From contig OUQQ01000345.1 of assembly GCA_900404475.1 (NCBI GenBank), forward strand, positions 1 through 20,894: a DNA stretch of 20,894 nt, read 5' to 3'. Numbering within the stretch: position 1 is the stretch's first letter; every line of letters begins with the position of its first letter. Source of the DNA: Spongospora subterranea. Its lineage: Eukaryota > Endomyxa > Phytomyxea > Plasmodiophorida > Plasmodiophoridae. The translations under genes were made by a program, and so were the position numbers. Under the pieces are notes generated by a model, which saw only the letters and a list, made by a program, of their open reading frames with translations, had not been told where the DNA came from and did not search any database. Shown piece after piece: positions 1 to 10,292 of this stretch.

Positions 1-150
1 ATGACGCATCGATCGCACGCTGGGTGTACTGAATGTTCAGCACCTTGCCATTAGATGAGATTGCCGCTGAGAGTGAATAATTTGTTGCCATGTTTAAAAA
101 CACACTGGCATGTGTGCCATCCGCCCACCACACAATCTCATATGGTCTTA
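1..150 (-). CDS. Possible internal exon of an unknown gene running off the left edge
   Basis: On the minus strand an open frame begins right after a good acceptor (TACTCCTACAG, 151-160) and stays open to the window edge. The reading includes PYEIVWWADGTHASVF, which has the mixed hydrophobic and polar composition of a folded protein and looks unlike a chance frame. I do not recognise a family. If it is real, it is an exon entered in phase 1. I could not match an upstream exon with the right phase before about 240, which lowers confidence. Only the C-terminal or middle part of the protein would be in the window. Confidence 0.3.
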
Positions 151-305
151 CTGTAGGAGTAAATAAAATCTGTTTTTACTCATTTTCTAGCCCCGACCAG
201 TGTCTGGCCCGTGATATTAGGGCGTGGCTGATATAACCTCGCATCTGTAATGAGTGGGCCTGAACTTATGATTCTATGAATGATGCTGTTAGACGTACAC
301 TCGAT

Positions 306-390
306 TTAGTAACACCTCGCAACGTCAGCGGATTATAATTAGATTACAACCAGGTTAGTGACACCTCCTGTCACGATATAGCGACACCTT
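306..390 (+). repeat. Three near-identical 13-bp words
   Basis: The words TTAGTAACACCTC (306-318), TTAGTGACACCTC (355-367) and ATAGCGACACCTT (378-390) differ at only one to four positions. Related words (GACTAACACCAA, GACTAACACCC) recur near 831-853. Function unknown. They could be protein-binding sites or subterminal repeats of a decayed transposon. Confidence 0.5.
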
Positions 391-775
391 TAAGTTACTT
401 CCTTTGAGGTAGTGCTTAAAAACGACCTTTTGATCAGCTGTGTTCTTCAAGAGTTTTGAATACAAAGCAAAGCAAATTTCCAGATTTTTTGCTCTCTTTC
501 AATGTGATCACAGCAAGTTATGCAGATTTGTTTTTGAATTTCAACAAGATATCAGATAGAGTTCACCCGACATCGTTGAGGAAGACGCGCATCAATGAGG
601 TTTGTGATTCCGCCAAATTTGTTGATTCATGCCGTAAGGAACGACGAGGTCGCGAAGGAGGGTTTCCTTCAATCTCGGATGGAAGACAATGAAGACACCA
701 ATTGTGGTAGATTGATCACCCAAAGCCTCCAAAACCGTTTGGTTGTTTGATGAAACTTCACTCTGACATAAGTCA

Positions 776-802
776 CATTTGGTGTTTTGTAAACACCAAA
801 TG
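776..802. repeat. Perfect 12-bp inverted repeat with 3-nt loop
   Basis: CATTTGGTGTTT is followed by TGT and then its exact reverse complement AAACACCAAATG. This could form a tight hairpin in single-stranded DNA or RNA. No T run follows, so it is not an obvious Pol III terminator. It lies 11 bp from a second palindrome. Confidence 0.8.
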
Positions 803-813
803 CACTGGATTTT

Positions 814-827
814 GGGTGTCGACACCC
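814..827. repeat. Perfect 14-bp palindrome
   Basis: GGGTGTCGACACCC is fully self-complementary. It shares the GGTGT/ACACC core with the hairpin just before it and with the direct repeats on both sides (GACTAACACC at about 831 and 845). The shared core suggests one family of sites, not coincidence. Confidence 0.8.
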
Positions 828-1112
828 ACTGACTAACACCAACGGACTAACACCCAAGTCATGCAACACTTATTTATTTTACAGAGAGTTATAATATATC
901 GCCAGGTGCAGTTGCTGTATTCCCATTAAGATCAGGAATAAAGGGATTCGCGACTCTCTCCAACAGGTACTTCACCATTTTCCAAAATGTTTTCGCGGAC
1001 TTACGACTCCGAGACTTGGCCGATATCAACGGTCTATTCGCTGTCGACAATGATTCCTGGAAGGGCCCTCGGCTCCAGTTCGTGATCAAGCATCATATCG
1101 AACAGATGACCA

Positions 1113-1446
1113 TCACTTGGAATTGTTTTTGTTTTGATTAAAGCGGACATCGTTGCAACCATTATCTTCGAGAGAATATTCTTGCCCGAATGTATACCTG
1201 AAATCCTCGACCTGACCCACTGTCACGCTCTGTACGATCAGTGGAACCTTCTTCCTGAACCTTATTGCCTCCCCATGAATTAGCCTAACGGCATAATATT
1301 TCTCTCAACGCCCAATCCATGTCGCGACCTCGAGGACGTTGATAAATGTGTGGGGTCTGCTGACCGTCGACAACTGGATTGGTCGCTGCAACGCAAGTCG
1401 CCAAAACCAACAGAAAAACTACAGCAATTGTTAGATTGTTGCTCAT
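1113..1446 (-). pseudogene. Frameshifted gene for a small secreted protein, weakly cystatin-like
   Basis: Starting at ATG 1446, the minus strand encodes a clear signal peptide (MSNNLTIAVVFLLVLATCVA) and a short mature part ending at a stop (1287-1285) after 53 residues. Just before that stop, the reading shifted by one base opens a stretch of about 60 residues that ends at 1113, with segments AVRLIHGEAIRF, QVEDFRYTF and DNGC. An ALRE-like helix end, a V..V.....Y.F strand and a distal Cys recall the layout of cystatins (papain-family protease inhibitors), but the Gln-x-Val-x-Gly loop is not intact. It could be a recent pseudogene, an unrecognised tiny intron (a 25-nt GT..AG segment would restore frame but is implausibly short) or a sequence error. 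The gene is divergent from the DOMON gene. The signal peptide is secure; the family is a guess. Confidence 0.4.
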
Positions 1447-1612
1447 TTTGTAATCATAACGTATAATCCTGCTTTTATTTGATGTTATGTAGGATACTCG
1501 AAAACGATCGTTGAGGGCCCAATAACAAATGCAAATGATGAGTCAACGCGTGGGCGGTCGGCACTCTAATCAAAGTGTTGAGTCATAAAATGTCATTTTA
1601 CTATAATATTTA
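1447..1612. promoter_or_regulatory. Compact divergent promoter with two TGAGTCA sites
   Basis: Only 166 bp separate the start codons of two divergent genes. Two exact TGAGTCA heptamers, the classic AP-1/GCN4-type bZIP site, occur at 1539-1545 and 1579-1585, exactly 40 bp apart and in the same orientation, followed by an AT-rich stretch directly before ATG 1613. Shared bZIP control of the secreted protein and the b561 protein is inferred. Confidence 0.5.
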
Positions 1613-4600
1613 ATGTCGCGCAATGCGGCTATGATGGTGGGGCGACGATTGCCCCTGATCGCAATCTACGCATCGCTAGTGTCTTTGTCGTTGGTCAATG
1701 CCGCGTCTCCGACATCTTCTGGGGGATATCTCACACCCGAAGGGCACGCTGTACAATGGCAACTCAAGGAAGATACGTTCGAGGCGACCGTCACGATCGA
1801 GAAGGAGGTCGGCTGGATGGCGCTAGGTCGGTTGCGTCAACAAATGTGAAGACGTTTGAAGTATTCACGTGATCGCTGATGCGCAACAGGCGTGGCCCAG
1901 ACGAAAGGGAAAATGACCGGCGCCGATGCGTTCATTGGACGCGTCAAACAGGGCGAGGGCGAAGGCGTATACCGTGTGAAACTTGGCGACAAAAACCGGG
2001 ATGAGAAAGTGGCCCTGGCGACGACAGCCATTCTGGTCAAGGATAATAGCGCCTCCATCAAGGTCGAAGATGGCATCACTGTCATGACCATCAGCCGGCC
2101 ACTAGGTTTGATCAACACGTCCGGGTTCAGTCTCTTGATTGTTGCCTCGATTCGTATTTCGTTTTGCCAACGTCATTTTGTCAGATTTTCTGTTCCGATT
2201 GGACTATTGATTTCAAATTACTCATCAAAGTATTCTCTTTCTATTACTTTTCCCACAATTTTGCGCTGTTTTGTATTTCAATGACGACTCGATTGAAATG
2301 TGTTTTGAGTATTTGTGGAGTGATCATTTTGGTGCCAATAACAATCCGTTTTAGACGTTGAGCCGAATTCCGGGACCGTGCCGATTGTGGTGGGCAAAGA
2401 TGTTCACCTGATCATGGCGTGGAGGGATACACCCCCACCTGAGAATCTCCTCGGTACGTAATTGGACTTCTCTACCGGCTTTGTTGTTTCCAACTCGCTC
2501 GCCTGCAGGAATACATAACGGCCACCATGCCGAAACTATTGCAAATATCGGTTCCGATGATGAAAATGAAGATCAACCAAGTCGAGTCAGTTTAATTATC
2601 GTCATTGGATTGTGTTCAAAACTGTTTCTGATATTCTTATGTCCAACGACAAAGAAGATGTTTATTTGTCTTCTCGAAGTTTCACCAGGAATTGCTGTTC
2701 TGCTCGGTCGATTTGACGTAGGTTTGCTATAGGAGTTTGCCAAAATCGCAATGTCGACTGGCCATGAGATTCGATTGAGCGATGGGGTTGACATGATCTA
2801 TGAAATGAGTGATAACTCTGTCAACTTTCAGGTTTTCTCCGATAGAGAAGCTTGGATTGGAATTGGTAAACACACCTTTCGACATTTATAGTCGTAATTC
2901 GTTAATGTTCGTACTTCAATTGCGTTGATACAACATTGTAAACTTGTTTTTGTCATGTCCTCTGCTTACTAGATGATTTTATTCAGGGATCGCACAAGGT
3001 CGATCAATGCATCCCAGTTGCGTTGTGATCGGCAGTATGGTGAACTCCATGGGCACAGTCAACGCCTACCTTCTCGATTCCGACTCCGTTGGCTCCCCGA
3101 ATATCCTGCTCACCGAGGTCAGTTTTCATGCGTTGCGTCCCGAAACGCCTCCCTCTTCCGCACTCACCACCCGTCCAACTCTCTGGTCGTTGTTCTTCCA
3201 CCGCTCTATAGTTTAATTGCATTCACAATTCGTTATAATGTTTTTCATAACGACGACCTGACGTTACTCTACGTTTCTATCATTCACTCCGTGTTCAAAC
3301 CGTGTCAACGATTTTTTATCAACGTGCGACGTTCTCGATTTTTTTTCTGACGTTTCACTCCATGATGATCGTACACTGTCCGTTGCAACTGCGTTTGTTT
3401 CGCCGCTCACAGACTGAGTAGTTCAGCGGATGGCTGTGCAACCCTTCACTGAAACGGAAAGGGGTTACTGTAACGTGTTTCCCCCTCATTTTTTGTACTT
3501 TCGGAAATCGTCATCTGCTCTTCTGTGCTGTGTTTAATGGAGATGGTGATAGGAGTTGAGCGATACCTCGTTCGACATATCGAACGGCAAAGCGCGATTG
3601 GCGTTCACGCGGCCGATGCGTTTTCGCAGCGGTCAGACCAGCAAAGCCTACGACATTCTTCCGGACGGTTCCAGCAACGTGATCTGGGCGGTTGGGTCGT
3701 CAACAAGGATGTCGATGCACCAAGACAAAGGCATCGTCGACATCGATTGGGATACCGCTTCTTTCTCTCGCTTTGGGGTAAATTTACCGAAGTTTTTGTA
3801 AAAAGCCCTGTCAACGTGATGTGAATTCAGGGTCTAGACCGTTCGGTCGTTCTGCTCCATGCGGCCATGATGTTCATTGCCTGGCTTGTTATGGTCCCTG
3901 CTGGGGCCATTGTAGCTCGCTTCTTTAAAGATGACGACCACAGATGGTTCAGGCTGCACCGGTTTGTGATGGTATCAGCTGTGTTATTAACAGCCGTCGC
4001 CTTCATAATGATCGTTTCTGTGAGCAAAGGTTCGCTATAAGTGTTGATGCTTCAAAGTGTTTCATTTATTGCGCTTTCTGTGTGCACTTTGCTCGATTCA
4101 CTTTGCATTGAATGCTTTAATAATGGTTTAGGTTTTCACGTCGTAATGGTTCATCTATTTTGCAAATTCCCTGTTGGTTATTTTTTTCAAATAAGGCACC
4201 AGTTTTTGACATTTGTATAACACACAATCACCTGATGCAATGCTTCTCTCCAATAGCGAAAATATACCAAAGTACGCACGGTCTCGTTGGAGTCTTGGTG
4301 TTTGTCGTGTGTCTATTCCAACCGGTGTTGGCCCACTTCCGCAACCATGTACGGGAAATCTGGGAAAAACAACATCGCTTCACCTCCGTATTTCTTTACA
4401 TAGGTGCACTTATCAACTGTTTTCTCGGTATTGTTCATCGGTCAAATAAGACTGGCGAATGTAATCCATATTTTTTTGTACAGGTGCCTCAATGTTAGCA
4501 AGTTCTAGTAACCGCTGGATTTTCATTGTGTGCATCATATTTTCGTTTTTGTCAACCCTCATTGCGGTTGTGGTATTACAGTCGCGTCGAGGCAATGCGA

Positions 4601-4737
4601 AGCGTCCTCAGGTATGAATCCCAATTGCCATAATATGTACGTGTTTACAGTTTTCACATTAGGCAGTAACCGATCTTGAACAAGAGGACGTTAGAAGGAG
4701 CGGTCGTCCTCTTGATCGTGTTGACGATGAGCGTTAG
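1613..4737 (+). CDS. Double-DOMON cytochrome b561 membrane protein, 11 exons
   Basis: Exons: 1613-1826, 1890-2105, 2355-2453, 2509-2585, 2733-2865, 2987-3117, 3553-3777, 3831-4029, 4257-4427, 4484-4611, 4663-4737. All junctions are GT..AG, all phases agree, and the sum is 1668 nt (555 aa). A signal peptide occupies residues 1 to about 31. DOMON 1 (about 45-175) has the WMALG..GADAFIG signature; DOMON 2 (about 205-365) has MIYEMSDNSVNFQVF, WIGIGIAQG and VIWAVGSS. The b561 core (about 367-530) carries four candidate haem-ligand His, in LLHAAMM, RLHRFV, STHGLVG and KQHRFT, in hydrophobic helices, with a last helix before a short charged tail. Family knowledge: such proteins pass electrons across membranes (ascorbate or ferric reductase type), with DOMON binding haem or sugar outside. 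The substrate here is unknown. Intron 6 (3118-3552) is 435 nt and I see no other gene in it. Confidence 0.88.
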
Positions 4738-5092
4738 AGATGTTTTGGATCAGCATTAATTTATTTTACTCAACAAACTGCCAAAAAATTCAATAACAAT
4801 ATGCATTGATTCACGGGTTGCTTCGCTGTAATAAGAATCGACAGATATCTTTTTATGCCTTTTACAGTCACAATTTGTTTTTTAAATGTAATGTTCTAAG
4901 TAACAGGAACGCTCCCATTCCTCGAGCCATACAGACCAAGCAGCGACAGGAAAGGAATAGGTTTCTGGCACGCGACCCAGTGACAATGGGGTTTATCGGT
5001 TTCGGGTGAAGCTGATTGCACGCGTGCTTGCTGGGCCATATTTCTTTCCAACTGTTGCAGCATACTGTCCCATTTCTGGGTGAACGGGAAAT
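4738..5092. other. Intergenic spacer between b561 and ATPase genes
   Basis: These 355 bp hold the 3' flank of the b561 gene and the upstream region of the ATPase. The first part is AT-rich (about 4750-4890) and the second more balanced. I see no extra exon, no canonical AATAAA and no clear TATA box near the ATPase start. Confidence 0.5.
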
Positions 5093-8000
5093 ATGCAAGC
5101 TAGAGGCAATCGTAGCATGAACAAGTCAAAGGCCCATGCTTCACCCTACAATGAGCATTCTATGACCGTCGCACAGCTCAGGGAGAAATTCTCGACCAGC
5201 ATTAATGAAGAACGGCCAGAGACGAGTCAGGGATTGACACGAGATCAGGCATCTCGCCGATTGGCCGAGCAGGGACGCAATGAGTTGACACCCCCAAAGC
5301 AGATCACTATGCTGGAGCGTCTGTTCGCGATCCTATTCAAGGACGCATTCATGGTGATGTTGGAAGGCGCCTCTGCCCTTGGCTTTATCGCGTTCGCATT
5401 GACGCCAGATGACCCGAGCAACCTGGTTGGTCCAAAGAAATTCTGTGTTTTCTGCCCTCTTTATCTTTTCAGTTCCAAGACTTATTGTTACTTCTTCCGT
5501 CTGTTTTCTGTTGTCAAACCTTGACATGGCGTTGGTCATTCCAATCCCAACTTATGCTGTTGTTTTCCTTCAGTACATGGCGTGCGCGCTGATCGCCATC
5601 ATCGCACTCACATCCGGGCTGACATTGTTCCAAGAAGGACAGGCGTCCGACGTGATGTCGGGATTCCAGAACATGATGCCGGCCAACACATTGGCGTTGC
5701 GTGATGGCGCTCGAGTTCGCATTTCGGCCGCCACCCTTGTTACCGGCGACATTGTCGTCCTCGGAACGGGCGACAAGATCCCAGCCGATCTGCGCATGGT
5801 CAGCGTCAGTTCGTTGAAAGTCGACAACTCATCGTTGACCGGAGAATCATTACCGATCCGCGCCACGACCGTCGCCGAATCGCCCGAGTTCCTGGAAGCT
5901 CACAACCTGGTGTTCAGTGGGACGTTGGCTGTGGAAGGAACCGGTATCGGGGTCGTTATCCGAACGGGTGATCGTAGTATGGTTGGGTCGATCGCGGCCT
6001 TGGCATCCGAGACCACGAACGAGAAATCGACGCTGGAACTGGAGATCATTCGCTTCATCAAGATAATCGGATGTGTCGCGCTCATCATGGCCATTGTTTT
6101 CTTCGGAGTCTCTCTCGTGCGATTCGGAACGTCGACGAAAGCGATCGTGAACGCGTTCGTGACGTCGTTCATTGTCGTGATCTTATCCAACCTTCCGCAA
6201 GGACTTCCGTCGGCCGTGGCCATGTCGCTGACCATCGCCGCCAAGCGTCTGGCGAAGAACAACGTGTATGTGAAGTCGTTGACGTCCGTTGAGACCTTGG
6301 GCAGTGTGTCCGTCATCGCCAGCGACAAGACCGGGACGCTGACCCAGAACTGCATGACCGTTACCAGCGTCTGGATGAACAAGCGCTCGTACAAGGTCCA
6401 GAAGCTGGTCTCGCTCGAGAACGACTCCGCACAGGCCCGGACCAACCCGCTCGACGACACCCTGGCCACGATGGCGCTCATCGCCGGCGTCTGCAACATG
6501 GCCTCGCCCATGGGCCAAACCGACCAGGTCGCGGTCCGCGCCGAATCTGCCGTTCGCGACGAGCTCGTTCGCAGCGCATCCGGTACGCGTACTTCGTCCG
6601 TCTACATGATTGGACGGACGATGCCCGGGTTCCACATGAGCCGATCATCGTTGGCGGCGCCGCCGCACGTTCCCGTGAAAGCGGCGGACCTGACCGGCAA
6701 CGCCAGTGACGTCGCGCTGTACGTGTTCGCCGATCGCCATGGAACGTTACCGGTCAACATGAGCCGAGAGCAGTTTCGCCAGGTGTTCCAGGTCCCGTTC
6801 AGCAGCGCCCGCAAGTGGATGTTATGTGTTCTGGCGCCACCGCCAACCGATTCCGACAAACGGCGCATTCTCTGCCTGAAGGGCGCGCCCGAGCGCGTGT
6901 TCCAGCGCTGTTCCTCAATCTACGTCAACGGTGTTGAAGAGCCAATCACCGACAAGGTTCGCGAATCGTTCGACTCGGCGAACGCCCTTTACATGAAGCA
7001 AGGTCGCCGTGTTCTGGCGTTATCCGTTCGTCGCCTTCCATTGGAGGAATATCCATCGAATCTGACAGCGGGCGCCGAGAAGGAACGGTTCCAGACGCTG
7101 TTCGATTCCGGGAAATTGGTCGGCGAAGGAACGTCGGCAGGTTTATCGATGGTCGGATGCACAGCACTGGAAGATCCGCCCAAGACCAGTGTTCCAGGAG
7201 CCGTTCTCCAATGCCGTCGCGCCGGGATCCGAGTCGTGATGGTGACCGGCGATCATCCGGCAACGGCCGCGGCCATCGCCCGTCAATGCAACATTCTGGG
7301 CATGTACAACACGAAGGAGGACGTCGCCCGGCAGCGCAGCGAGCTATCCGGCGTGAACGTCACGGTCTCCAACGACGACGAGGACGTCGGCGGTGTAGTC
7401 ATCACAGGGAAGGAGCTCCAGGATTTCTCCGACGCCGATTGGGATCGCGTTCTCTCCAAACCAGAGATTGTGTTCGCTCGCACGTCGCCTCATGATAAGC
7501 TCGCCATCGTTGAACGTCTTCAAGCGCGTGGCGAAATCGTGGCTGTGACAGGTCCGTTCTCACGTCAATCTGCTTTTTTCGTTTTCGTTGGCAATGTGTC
7601 TAAAATCTGTGTTGGTGTCACCGTCTGGCGCCTCTTTTACATATTCGCTGCACTTTTTTCAAAGGCATTTGGTAAAAACTGACTTTGGATTGCTCCAGGT
7701 GATGGTGTCAATGATTCGCCGGCGTTGAAGAAGGCGGACGTTGGTGTGGCGATGGGTATCAGCGGCAGTGACGTCGCCAAAGAGGCTGGGGATATCGTCC
7801 TGATCGACGACGAGTTCAACTCGCTGGTGCTGGGTATCCAGCAGGGGCGTATCATCTTCGACAACCTGACCAAGCTGGTCACGTTCACGATCACCCATCT
7901 GATCGCCGAGATCGCCGCCATCATGCTGACGCTGATCGCCGGAATTCCCCAGGGCATGTCGTCTCTGTGCATCCTCAGTGTCGACCTGCTGACCGACGTC

Positions 8001-8627
8001 CTGCCGGCGCTGGCGCTGGCCTACGAATCCGCCGAAGACGTGGTGATGTTGCGCCCTCCCCGCGACATCAAGAAAGATCGCCTGGTTTCCGCTCGCGTCA
8101 TGTTCTACGCCTATTTCCAGGCGGGAATGATCCAGATCGTTCCGTGTCTGTTCGCGTTCTTTTACGTGTTCCACGATTACGGCGTCAGCTTGAAAGACCT
8201 TTGGGACAGCACTTCGTTCTTCAAACTAGGCGCCGCCACATTGACCACATCGTCGGGCAAACGGATGACCGAGTCCGACCAGATAAACGCGCTGGCCAAC
8301 GCGCAGACCGCGTTCTGGACGACGCTGGTCCTGAGCCAGTTCGTTCACGTTTGGAACTGCAAGACGCGCGTCATGTCGATCTTCTCGTCGCGCTTCTTCG
8401 ACAACCGCATGTTGAACATGGCGTCGATCGGGATGCTGGGCATAATGGTGGCTGTGGCGTACATCCCCTTCCTGCAGCCGATATTCGGCACGGCCGGCGA
8501 GCAGTCGCTGATGATGTGGGTGCCGGCCGCGTGGACCCTGGTCATCTTGACGACCTGGAACGAATTCCGCAAATTCATGTTCAGGAACTGCCCCGATTCC
8601 ACCTTCACCTACTATTTCGTTTGGTGA
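5093..8627 (+). CDS. P-type ATPase, type IIC (Na,K-ATPase alpha-like)
   Basis: Exons 5093-5425, 5574-7551 and 7699-8627 join in phase to 1079 aa, close to the usual length of about 1000 for the family. All catalytic landmarks are present: TGES (200-203, A domain), DKTGTLTQN with phospho-acceptor Asp362, KGAPE (547-551, nucleotide site), VTGDH (668-672) and GDGVNDS (771-777, split by intron 2). Segments FDNLTK, SVDLLTD and LALAYE, and the M7-M10 hydrophobic blocks, match the IIC subfamily. M6 keeps both Asp (866, 870) and M5 keeps Glu841, but M4 reads NLPQGLP with Gln320 where Na,K-ATPase has Glu, and M5 has His837-Leu838 in place of Ser-Asn. The C terminus ends TYYFVW, near the regulatory YY end of animal pumps. 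It presumably pumps monovalent cations at the plasma membrane; the ion is not decidable. No beta subunit is seen. A downstream in-frame Met (5117) is a possible alternative start. Confidence 0.95.
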
Positions 8628-8997
8628 TTCACCCGATATCTCAACTACATTTGGTAATAAATTGCAGTTTTTTACTTGAGAGCAACAGCAACTTTGGCGA
8701 ATCGTGTGTTCGATGTCAACACCCTTAGATGAAATCGATACCTGTAAATATCATTTGATAATATTCAGATCGAACTGGAACGGGATGAAAAAAACACAAC
8801 GAATGGTATTGTATGGTATACAAAGGTTCGCGGGTTCTTGTGATTCGGGTAATCCTGTGTATTACCAGGTTTTCCCTACTTCCGCCTAACCGCTACAAGT
8901 TGATTGGGTATCCGATGAAGGAACCTATTAGACCAGCGTGAAAAACACAACGTAGTCTGTGATCCCACTCCGTTGAACGATGTGTCGGGACCTGTAA
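8628..8997. other. Intergenic, ATPase 3' flank
   Basis: Contains the ATPase 3' flank with a poly(A) signal at 8656. The remainder up to 8997 has only short frames without bias. The word AAAAACACAACG occurs twice (near 8789 and 8941), perhaps by chance. No gene supported. Confidence 0.5.
8656..8661 (+). terminator. Poly(A) signal of the ATPase gene
   Basis: Canonical AATAAA lies 28 nt past the ATPase stop codon and is followed by a T-rich stretch (GCAGTTTTTTACTT). This is the expected cleavage and polyadenylation context. Confidence 0.55.
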
Positions 8998-10165
8998 ATG
9001 TCCTCCAATATTGTCGGTCGAATATGTGAAAACTCTGCTGTTGCTCGAGGTGATTTGCTGCGGTTTCCCAACAAATTCATTATCGGGGCGAACGCGGAAG
9101 CGTTGCGATTTGTGGCGCGTGGTTATGAATGTGGCAACATGTACGTGCCGACAATTGACAGCTATGCAAAATGGTTTCATTTACGGGTCCGAACGCATTG
9201 GTGATTTGGTGACGGAGCCGTTCCCATGATCATCACGACCTACAGTTGAAAACGAGCTCAAACACCCCTAAAACGTGTTCGTCCGGTTGCGAGAAGCAAA
9301 TTCATCCGATTTCCAATCAACTCTACTGCAAGTTGAATTTCCCGCGATCTGCTGTCAATTGGACCGTTGCCGTTGCCAAATTCATTGTTAGAAACAGGGA
9401 AACTTCAATCGCACCAAAACCGGGTGTTTTTAATCGACGATATGGTGAATCAGATAACAGGTGACTGTTTACAAGGAAGAGAAAGAGGCAGACATGGACC
9501 GTCTGGTATATTATTCTGGCGCGCGAATAGCCGTGCAGTTGAATGCGGCCCCCCACCGGCCCGAGATCGGGAAGCTGATCAGGCCGTCGGGTCGGGTCGG
9601 GTACGGACGGTATTGCGCAATGACCACCCGACTTGCGTGGCGCACAATATCACATGATCGGATTGATCTGCTGCATTGGGCGGTTTCCGTTGATTGACAC
9701 GGGCACGCATTTCCCTCTGCTCGCGGAAAACCCCCAATTCATTCGTAAAGGAGTCCCGTTGGCCCAGCGTTCTCCCGACCTATTTATATATTCAACATGT
9801 TCCAATCTTGTTTATGTTTCTGGCAAGATCCCAAGATGCAGGCCCGTGCCCTGTGCGGCCACCTATGCACGTCCAGGGCGTCACGCGAAAAGCGTCCCGG
9901 TGGCTGCTGCTGGTGCTCGACGAGGCAGCTGTCGCCGGACGCCGGCAACTCCTATACCGAAGCCGACCTGACTAGGAATCCCAGTCAGGACTGCTGTCGG
10001 ACGTGCCGGTCTCGGCATAAGACCGTCCAACGCATGTTGCGCCACGTCCACGAGCAGCGCAAGATTTCGAACACGGTGAACGCGATTCTGGCCAAAAGAA
10101 ACAGCGAATCGTGTATGAAGAAGTTCGATCTGTCAATGCCGGAATGTCGAACCAATTCGGTGTGA
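8998..10165 (+). CDS. Unrecognised Cys-rich protein gene, provisional 4-exon model
   Basis: Provisional exons 8998-9186, 9246-9386, 9461-9595 and 9842-10165 give about 262 aa. The first two introns (59 and 74 nt, GT..AG, phase 0) are well supported because they join frames rich in GCG, TCG and CTG codons like the neighbours. The exon 3/exon 4 junction is uncertain: several donors near 9590-9610 and acceptors near 9825-9841 are possible, and exon 4 may instead be a separate gene starting at ATG 9797 just after a TATTTATATA stretch. Notable segments are GANAEALRFVARGYECGNMY, TCSSGCEK and, in exon 4, clustered cysteines (GGCCWCSTR, DCCRTCRSR) before a basic, probably helical tail. No signal peptide or membrane segment. 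I recognise no family. It converges on the PH-domain gene, whose stop is at 10293. Confidence 0.42.
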
Positions 10166-10292
10166 TCCGAATTTTTAAATATTTGATCGATAAATTCATT
10201 ATTAATATCGCCGTTTAGAGAGTGCAGTGGGTGTGGTAGCTGGAATAGCGTTCGTTGGCGTATGATTTATATCAATTAAAAATTAGCTGCCG

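Larger units (their letters stand above)
151..1112. other. Gene-poor stretch with palindromes and ACACC motifs
   Basis: I find no convincing gene here. Open frames are short and have neither clear codon bias nor recognisable motifs. The stretch holds a cluster of ACACC-type words (around 306-390 and 790-855), a perfect 12-bp inverted repeat and a separate 14-bp palindrome, listed individually. It may be a decayed mobile element, but no transposase or target duplication is visible. Confidence 0.5.

Noticed and set aside
3118..3552. Frames within the 435-nt intron of the b561 gene as a nested gene
   Set aside because: No coding bias or motif, and flanking exons join exactly in phase across it.
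5426..5573. The long open frame of the ATPase extends upstream of 5574 and could suggest a start at 5409
   Set aside because: That part is an intron read-through: exon 1 (5093-5425) joins in phase at 5574 and supplies the conserved N-terminal IIC segment.
6183..6635. Long minus-strand frames inside the ATPase exon
   Set aside because: They are antisense shadows of a GC-ending coding region, with Arg/Gly/His-rich composition and no motif.
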